Source: Hippophae tibetana
Taxonomy: Eukaryota; Streptophyta; Magnoliopsida; Rosales; Elaeagnaceae
DNA length: 64,000 nt
Direction: 5' to 3'
NCBI GenBank assembly: GCA_037013495.1
Contig: CM072805.1
Span: forward strand, 37,815,169-37,879,168
The notes beneath the pieces are model-generated. The model ran no database searches, was not told where the DNA came from, and saw only the letters and a list, made by a program, of their open reading frames with translations. Below, piece after piece: positions 63,518 through 64,000 of the stretch. The translations under genes were made by a program, and so were the position numbers. Position 1 is the first letter of the stretch, and every line of letters begins with the position of its first letter.

Positions 63518-63710
63518 ATTTTATAATTTATTCATTTATTTATTTTTCGAAAAAAGCATATACACACCTATTAACTCTAGAATTTTTTTACAAGTCAATG
63601 GGAGCTATGGTATCACTAAATTCCACACTCTTTTCCAATAGGTGGTACTGAACTGAAGAGTTTTGATGTTTATTTTGAGAGACATTTTTGGAATCACATT
63701 AATTATAGGC
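63518..63710. repeat. 190-bp direct repeat, copy B
   Basis: Matches 61441-61630, and more distantly the end of duplication copy 1 (47685-47850), including ggagctatggtatcactaaa and catttttggaatca. It lies immediately right of the fourth Copia fossil. Confidence 0.9.
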
Positions 63711-64000
63711 ATTATTTAGAGAATTTAATAATAATAATAATAAATCTAATTGTATTAGTCGAGCTTATTTAATAATTATTTTAATTTATAATCGGTTTAT
63801 TTTCATAATATAAATGATTCATTTAGTAAATTAGTTTAAAATCACACAAAGTTATCATTTAATTTAAAAAAAATACATAAACAATAATACATGTTTTTAA
63901 ATATAATTTCATTTTTAACTATCATACAATGCAATTTTTTTATTATAACATAAAAGTATACATTTTACACATTTAAAATCATGATTACATGTTTTTTTTT
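63711..64000. other. A+T-rich end of window
   Basis: No gene or element recognised up to the window end. Confidence 0.5.

Overview
The window is nuclear DNA of a flowering plant, almost certainly a eudicot. The evidence is a perfect miR393 with its star strand, a plant-type RINGv membrane E3 ligase gene, a broken subfamily XII leucine-rich-repeat receptor kinase, several Ty1/Copia retroelements with plant initiator-Met primer sites, and very A+T-rich spacers full of AT microsatellites. The species cannot be named from sequence alone. Gene density is low: I support one clearly protein-coding host gene, one microRNA gene and one host pseudogene.

Layout. 0.5-6.0 kb: a young Copia element with near-identical LTRs. 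6-10.6 kb: A+T-rich spacer. 10.4-10.7 kb: a minus-strand tRNA-like unit (SINE or tRNA relic) beside a diverged direct repeat. 11.9-13.5 kb: MIR393 on the minus strand with a TATA-like box and GA-rich leader. Downstream lie splice-like signals, a small open exon-like segment and a palindrome-rich hairpin. 20.05-20.34 kb: a MITE-like element with long inverted ends. 21.26-21.59 kb: a 331-bp TRIM with an exact 5-bp target duplication. 25.8-26.9 kb: a decayed tandem duplication. 28.5-33.6 kb: an old Copia fossil. 33.6-39 kb: A+T-rich spacer.

39.3-41.9 kb holds the RINGv gene (two coding exons, 206 residues). 43.8-45.4 kb is a composite block with hAT-like ends, a captured-looking promoter/leader with a telo-box, and a 19-bp minisatellite. 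46.4-47.9 kb is one copy of a dispersed duplication; the second lies at 60.4-61.6 kb, and part of it recurs at 63.5-63.7 kb. 50.3-53.9 kb is the receptor-kinase pseudogene (minus strand), hit twice by TRIM-type elements: a solo LTR with exact target duplication in exon 2, and an LTR-internal-LTR-internal-LTR array in the LRR part. 54.9-60.3 kb is a third Copia fossil with long LTRs. 61.6-63.5 kb is the 5' part of a fourth, lying between 190-bp direct repeats.

Functionally, MIR393 (which in plants limits TIR1/AFB auxin receptors) and the RINGv ligase are unrelated neighbours. The rest is mobile-element history. The least explained parts are the possible spliced MIR393 transcript, the composite 43.8-45.4 kb block, the tRNA-like unit and the direct repeats around the fourth Copia fossil. 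No strong case for a wholly new biological system was found.
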